Positions 60,177 to 64,000 of a stretch of 64,000 nt of DNA are shown here, in pieces. Numbering within the stretch: position 1 is the stretch's first letter; each line of letters starts with the position of its first letter. The stretch is from QWOP01 sp003669605 (GTDB taxonomy: Bacteria > Planctomycetota > Planctomycetia > Pirellulales > UBA1268). The translations under genes and the position numbers were made by a program. A model generated the notes under the pieces. It worked only from the letters and a program-made list of their open reading frames with translations. It ran no database searches and had not been told where the DNA came from. The DNA lies in contig CANKIK010000002.1 of assembly GCA_947481985.1 (NCBI GenBank), positions 1-64,000 on the forward strand, written 5' to 3'.

Positions 60177-61181
60177 TCAAGCCCCAGGGGAATAGACCAG
60201 GCAGTGCCAGCCGTCGCTGTCTGTCACCGTTGGCTCCGTTCCGAGCAAGGTGCTGTAGCGGTCGCTGACCTCGGGGAGATCCGTCGCGAGGAGCCCGGAG
60301 AGAATGAGTTTCCCGCCCCGGCGGAGGCGACCGCAGAGCGCTTCGGCATCGGCCAGCAGGACTGGGGCGACGATATTGGCGACGACGAGATCGTAGCCGT
60401 GCCGCGGCGAGTGGGTGTCGAGCGTGGCGGTGGGATGGATGCGGTCCGCGACCCCATTGAGCCGGGCGTTGTGGCAGATCGCGTCGTGGACGCGGAGATC
60501 GATTTCCACCGCGTCGACCGTCGCCGCCCCGCGGACTGCCGCGGCGATGGCGAGGATTCCAGAACCCGACCCATGATCGAGGACCGTCTCAATGGCGACT
60601 GAATCCGGGGAGTAGACAGCGGCGATCGCCGCCAGGCACAACCTCGTGGTGGCGTGCAGTCCGGTGCCAAACCCGCTGCCTGGATCGATGACGAGCGTCG
60701 AACCGCCTGTGGTGCCCGGTGGCTGATCGGGGTGCCACGGGGCGATCACCGTGCCGAAACCTGGCACATCGATCACCCCGTGTCCCGCCCGGAAGTCAGC
60801 CTCCCAATCACGCGGCGCCTCGCGACGGACTCCAGACACCGTACAGCCAATCAGCGGAGATAGACGGCCGGCGGCGATCCGGGCCCCCGCCTCGTCGGTG
60901 AACCAGAGGCTGGCCTCGGTCACGAGTCTGGCCGCCACCCAATCGCGATCCGGGTCGGCCTGGGCGGCGTCGATCACCATCGAGCGATCGCTGATCCCCT
61001 CCGCAAACGCCTCGTTGGCATCGAGCGCCCCTTCGAACAGACCGCACAGTCCCGTCCCTTCCAGCAATTCCCAGAGCGATTCGAAGAACATCTCTCGCGG
61101 CACGACGGCTGCGTCCGGTTGACCGACAACGCTGGAAACCGCGAGATCGACGACCCAGCAGGGGTTTTGGGGCATTTCCAT
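60177..61181 (-). CDS. prmA: Ribosomal protein L11 methyltransferase
   Basis: A 334-residue PrmA that methylates uL11. The C-terminal two thirds is a class I methyltransferase: IDPGSGFGTGLHATTRLCL, VLDHGSGSGILAIAAA (motif I), DAVEIDLRVHDA and YDLVVANIVAPVLL (motif IV), GGKLILSGLL. The N-terminal domain is diverged. Start Met 61181 fits. It is convergent with the membrane-protein gene. Confidence 0.9.
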   Translation of the reverse strand: MEMPQNPCWVVDLAVSSVVGQPDAAVVPREMFFESLWELLEGTGLCGLFEGALDANEAFAEGISDRSMVIDAAQADPDRDWVAARLVTEASLWFTDEAGARIAAGRLSPLIGCTVSGVRREAPRDWEADFRAGHGVIDVPGFGTVIAPWHPDQPPGTTGGSTLVIDPGSGFGTGLHATTRLCLAAIAAVYSPDSVAIETVLDHGSGSGILAIAAAVRGAATVDAVEIDLRVHDAICHNARLNGVADRIHPTATLDTHSPRHGYDLVVANIVAPVLLADAEALCGRLRRGGKLILSGLLATDLPEVSDRYSTLLGTEPTVTDSDGWHCLVYSPGA

Positions 61182-61332
61182 GGGGTCTTTCCTGATGCAT
61201 CCCGGCCGTGACGCCCCTTGGCAAGGAGCGTAGAATCATCTGTTCGGACCGCCTGCTCCCCGCCTGGGGAGCCGCCGGACCGCCGCACCGACCGGGGCCG
61301 GGCGGAGGAGCACGTTCGGGGAGCGGACCGAC

Positions 61333-64000
61333 ATGGTACGAAGACTCTGTCGACTGGGGGCTTTCCCAGGCTGGCTGGCTGGCTGGGCGCTGGTGTGTCT
61401 GGCAGGCCCGTCGGCTGCCGCCAATCCCCAGGCCGCTGTGTCGTTCGCCGCCGACATCAAACCGCTCCTCTCCAACCGCTGCCTCCGTTGCCACGGACCG
61501 GACGAGGCCGCCCGGCAGGGCGCAGGAGAGGGGGGCCTGCGGCTGGACACCTTCGCCGGTGCGACTGTCGATCTCGGTGGGTACGCGGCGATCGTCCCGG
61601 GGAATCCCGCTGCCAGCGTCCTGCTGGCCCGCATCGCCTCCACCGATCCATCCACCGTCATGCCTCCCCCCGGCGGCGGCGAACCGCTTTCGGCGGCGGA
61701 GGTCGAGGCCTTCAACGCCTGGGTGACTGGCGGAGCAACCTATGAGAGGCACTGGTCATATGTCCCCCCGGTGCGGCCGGAGGTGCCGGCGGTGAGCCAT
61801 GCCGGGAGGGTGCGGAATCCTATCGATGCCTTCGTTCTGGACCGGCTCGAGGCCGAGGGGCTCGAGCCCCAGCCGGAGGCCGATCGGGTGACGCTGATCC
61901 GCCGCCTCTCGCTCGATCTCACCGGCCTGCCTCCCCAGCCGGAGGCGGTCGATGCCTTCGTGGCCGATCAATCGCCGGAGGCGTACGAACGGTTGGTCGA
62001 TCGTCTGCTGGCCGACGACGGTTATGGAGAGCACCAAGCCAGGCACTGGCTTGATCTGGCCCGCTACGCCGACAGTTCCGGCTACGCCGACGATCCCCCG
62101 CGCTCCATCTGGGGCTTCCGCGACTGGGTGATCCGTGCCTTCGACGCCAACATGCCCTTCGACCGCTTTACGACGCTGCAACTGGCAGGCGACCTGCTCC
62201 CCGGTGCGGGCCCCGACGAGCACATGGCGACCGCCTTCCATCGCAACACGATGACCAACAGCGAGGGGGGGACGATCGACGAAGAGTTCCGCACCGCCGC
62301 AATCGTCGATCGGGTGAACACGACCCTCGGCACCTGGATGGGGACCACGATCGCGTGTGCCCAGTGCCACACCCACAAGTACGACCCGATCTCGCAGGTG
62401 GATTACTTCCGGCTCTACGCGGTGTTCAACAACACCGCTGATGCCGACCGCGGCGACGAGACGCCGCTGCTTGAATTCTTCACCCCCCAGCAGGAAGCGG
62501 AGCGGGCGCGGACAAGCGCCGCAATCGCAGACACCGAAACGGTGCTCGCCACCGACACCCCCGCACTCGTCGCCGCGCGCCAGGCATGGGACACCGGCTT
62601 TCCCCGCGCGGTCAACTGGAAGAAGGCGCATCCCTACGCCGCGACAATCGCTTTGGCGACCCCCGAGAAGAGCCCCGACATCCCCACGACGATCGACGCC
62701 GACGGCACCGTCCACTTCCCCGCCGTCGGTCCGCGTGCGGTGGCGCAGATCGAGATCCCGCTTGAGGGAACGCTCGCCGGAGTCCGGCTCGAATTTCCTG
62801 GTGAGGCATCGCTGCCGGGAGGATCGTCCGGACACGCCGGCAACTTCGTGCTCACCGGGATCTCGGCGCGCCTGGAGCCTGCCGACGCCGCGGCGTCGCC
62901 GCGGGGCCGCTTTGTGCGCATCGAACTGCCCGGCGCCGACAAGATCCTCTCGCTGGCTGAGGTAGAGGTGTTTGGCAGCGGCACGAACATTGCCCGCGGC
63001 CAGCCGGCAACGCAGGCTTCGACGACCCATGACGCGCCGGCCTCCCGGGCCGTCGACGGTGTCACCGAAGGGGGCTTCTACGCAGCCAACTCCGTGACCC
63101 ACACCGCCACGTCTCCAGATCCGTGGTGGGAGGTCGATCTCGGTGCCGAGGGACCGATTGAACGGATCGTCGTCTGGAACCGCACCGATGGCGGCGTGGG
63201 AACGCGCTTGGCCGGAGCCCGGGTGATCCTCCTCGACGCCCAACGGCAGCCAGCCTGGCAAACCGTCCTCGAGACGGCACCGGAGACGAGTCTGGCGCTA
63301 GCGCCTGCCGGTGGCCGGGAGGTGCCTCTGACGGTGGCCTTCGCCAGCCGCTCGCAAGACGGTTTTCCAGCGACCCGTGTTCTTGCCGCGGCAGATGAGA
63401 CGAAGGAACTCGACGGTGGCTGGGCCCCCGGGGGGGCTGAGCCTGCATCCCTGGTCGTGGCACCGGCAGAGCCGGTAGTGGTGCAGCCTGGGGAGCGGCT
63501 GCGGCTCTCGCTCCGGGAGCGTTCCCGACACGACAACCACACCATCGGCATTGTCCGCATCGAGGTCTCGTCTGATCCGCGGATCAAGGAATGGGCCGGC
63601 CTGCCGGCCGATGTGGTGGCAATCCTCGTCAAGCCAGCGGCCGAGCGCAGCCCCGAGGAGACAACGAGGCTGGCGGATCATTACCGCCGGGCCGTCGCTA
63701 CGGAGACTGCCGCCGCCCGCGAACGGATCGGTGCTTTGAACGCGGAGCGAGCAGCCATCAAGCCGGCCAAGGTGCCGGTGATGGTGGAGCTTCCCGATGG
63801 CCAGCGGCGGGTGACGAAGCTCCAGTACCGCGGCAACTGGCAAGACCTCGGTGCCGAGGTGGCAGAGGGGGTGCCGGAGGCTTTCGCCGTCCCTGTGACG
63901 CCGTCAGCGCAGGGAAAAATCGACAGGATGGCGCTGGCCGGATGGCTCGTCGATCCGGCAAACCCGCTCACCGCTCGGGTGACGGTGAACCGGATTTGGG
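61333..64000 (+). CDS. Cytochrome-c/DUF1549/DUF1553 planctomycete protein, partial
   Basis: An open frame of 889 codons runs off the right edge. A signal peptide (about 1-30) is followed by a PSCyt1 haem domain with CLRCHGPDEA (about 50-60). PSCyt2/DUF1549 follows, including ARHWLDLARYADSSGYADD and CAQCHTHKYDPISQVDYF. Residues about 530-640 resemble a discoidin/F5-8C sugar-binding domain (IARGQPATQAS, PWWEVDLGAEGPIERI). DUF1553 begins near residue 860 (WLVDPANPLTARVTVNRIW). Proteins of this type are planctomycete-specific, secreted and usually followed by a DUF1501 gene; they are linked to polysaccharide breakdown or electron transfer. The 3' end is outside the window. Confidence 0.92.
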   Translation, partial: MVRRLCRLGAFPGWLAGWALVCLAGPSAAANPQAAVSFAADIKPLLSNRCLRCHGPDEAARQGAGEGGLRLDTFAGATVDLGGYAAIVPGNPAASVLLARIASTDPSTVMPPPGGGEPLSAAEVEAFNAWVTGGATYERHWSYVPPVRPEVPAVSHAGRVRNPIDAFVLDRLEAEGLEPQPEADRVTLIRRLSLDLTGLPPQPEAVDAFVADQSPEAYERLVDRLLADDGYGEHQARHWLDLARYADSSGYADDPPRSIWGFRDWVIRAFDANMPFDRFTTLQLAGDLLPGAGPDEHMATAFHRNTMTNSEGGTIDEEFRTAAIVDRVNTTLGTWMGTTIACAQCHTHKYDPISQVDYFRLYAVFNNTADADRGDETPLLEFFTPQQEAERARTSAAIADTETVLATDTPALVAARQAWDTGFPRAVNWKKAHPYAATIALATPEKSPDIPTTIDADGTVHFPAVGPRAVAQIEIPLEGTLAGVRLEFPGEASLPGGSSGHAGNFVLTGISARLEPADAAASPRGRFVRIELPGADKILSLAEVEVFGSGTNIARGQPATQASTTHDAPASRAVDGVTEGGFYAANSVTHTATSPDPWWEVDLGAEGPIERIVVWNRTDGGVGTRLAGARVILLDAQRQPAWQTVLETAPETSLALAPAGGREVPLTVAFASRSQDGFPATRVLAAADETKELDGGWAPGGAEPASLVVAPAEPVVVQPGERLRLSLRERSRHDNHTIGIVRIEVSSDPRIKEWAGLPADVVAILVKPAAERSPEETTRLADHYRRAVATETAAARERIGALNAERAAIKPAKVPVMVELPDGQRRVTKLQYRGNWQDLGAEVAEGVPEAFAVPVTPSAQGKIDRMALAGWLVDPANPLTARVTVNRIW

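Overview
The window is dense, GC-rich bacterial chromosome from a planctomycete, most likely of the Pirellulales type. The evidence is a paired cytochrome-c-domain/DUF1549 protein at the right edge, two tandem clpP genes behind tig, DUF3299, DUF3472 and GH172 proteins, large TPR and alpha-2-macroglobulin proteins, and many secreted proteins of unknown function. GTG starts, strong Shine-Dalgarno sequences and 1-14 base gene overlaps are common. I see no CRISPR array, prophage, rRNA operon or transposase gene.

Left (1-7.6 kb): a secreted mutarotase-like protein, then a leftward sugar-type operon. In transcription order it holds a BMP-family binding protein, a broken remnant of a GH32 fructosidase, a GH172 protein, an RbsA-type double ATPase, an RbsC-type permease with an extra periplasmic domain, and a 31-codon ORF. 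A TTGAGA-N17-TATAAA promoter with an overlapping palindrome lies in front of it. 7.7-10.2 kb: rpsP-trmD-rplS-yraN without the usual rimM. 10.3-15.1 kb: an App1 phosphatase, a 29-residue basic protein, a lipoprotein, panB, a secreted protein and an FHA protein. 15.2-18.6 kb: tRNA-Gly(GCC), trigger factor and two ClpPs. 18.6-20.9 kb: a lipoprotein converging on gap across a hairpin.

Centre (21.1-30.4 kb): nine co-directional, tightly packed genes. They are a LolD-type ATPase, an FtsX-type permease, a CPFC-motif protein, two DUF3299 proteins, a DUF4239 membrane protein, an orphan UrtA-like binding protein, an AIM24 protein and a second CPFC-motif protein. This is the best candidate for an undescribed multi-protein envelope system. 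It may resemble metal-uptake ABC operons.

Right (30.5-64 kb): a TolC-like lipoprotein, ApbE, an aldo/keto reductase, DUF3472, a 1,444-residue TPR protein, lactate permease, a DUF202 protein, a large alpha-2-macroglobulin that has lost its thioester residues, asparagine synthase, mannonate dehydratase, a STAS protein, an FAD/Fe-S oxidoreductase, a glycosyltransferase, YceI, a membrane protein, PrmA, and a partial cytochrome/DUF1549 protein.

The clearest non-gene signal is a ~127-bp MITE-like element in four copies (8289, 12663, 12786 and 33034). It has imperfect terminal inverted repeats, several internal hairpins and CTAG ends that coincide with the stop codons of the neighbouring genes. A second signal is tandem repetition of in-frame stop codons just after two usually highly expressed genes, rplS (six TGA) and gap (three stops).
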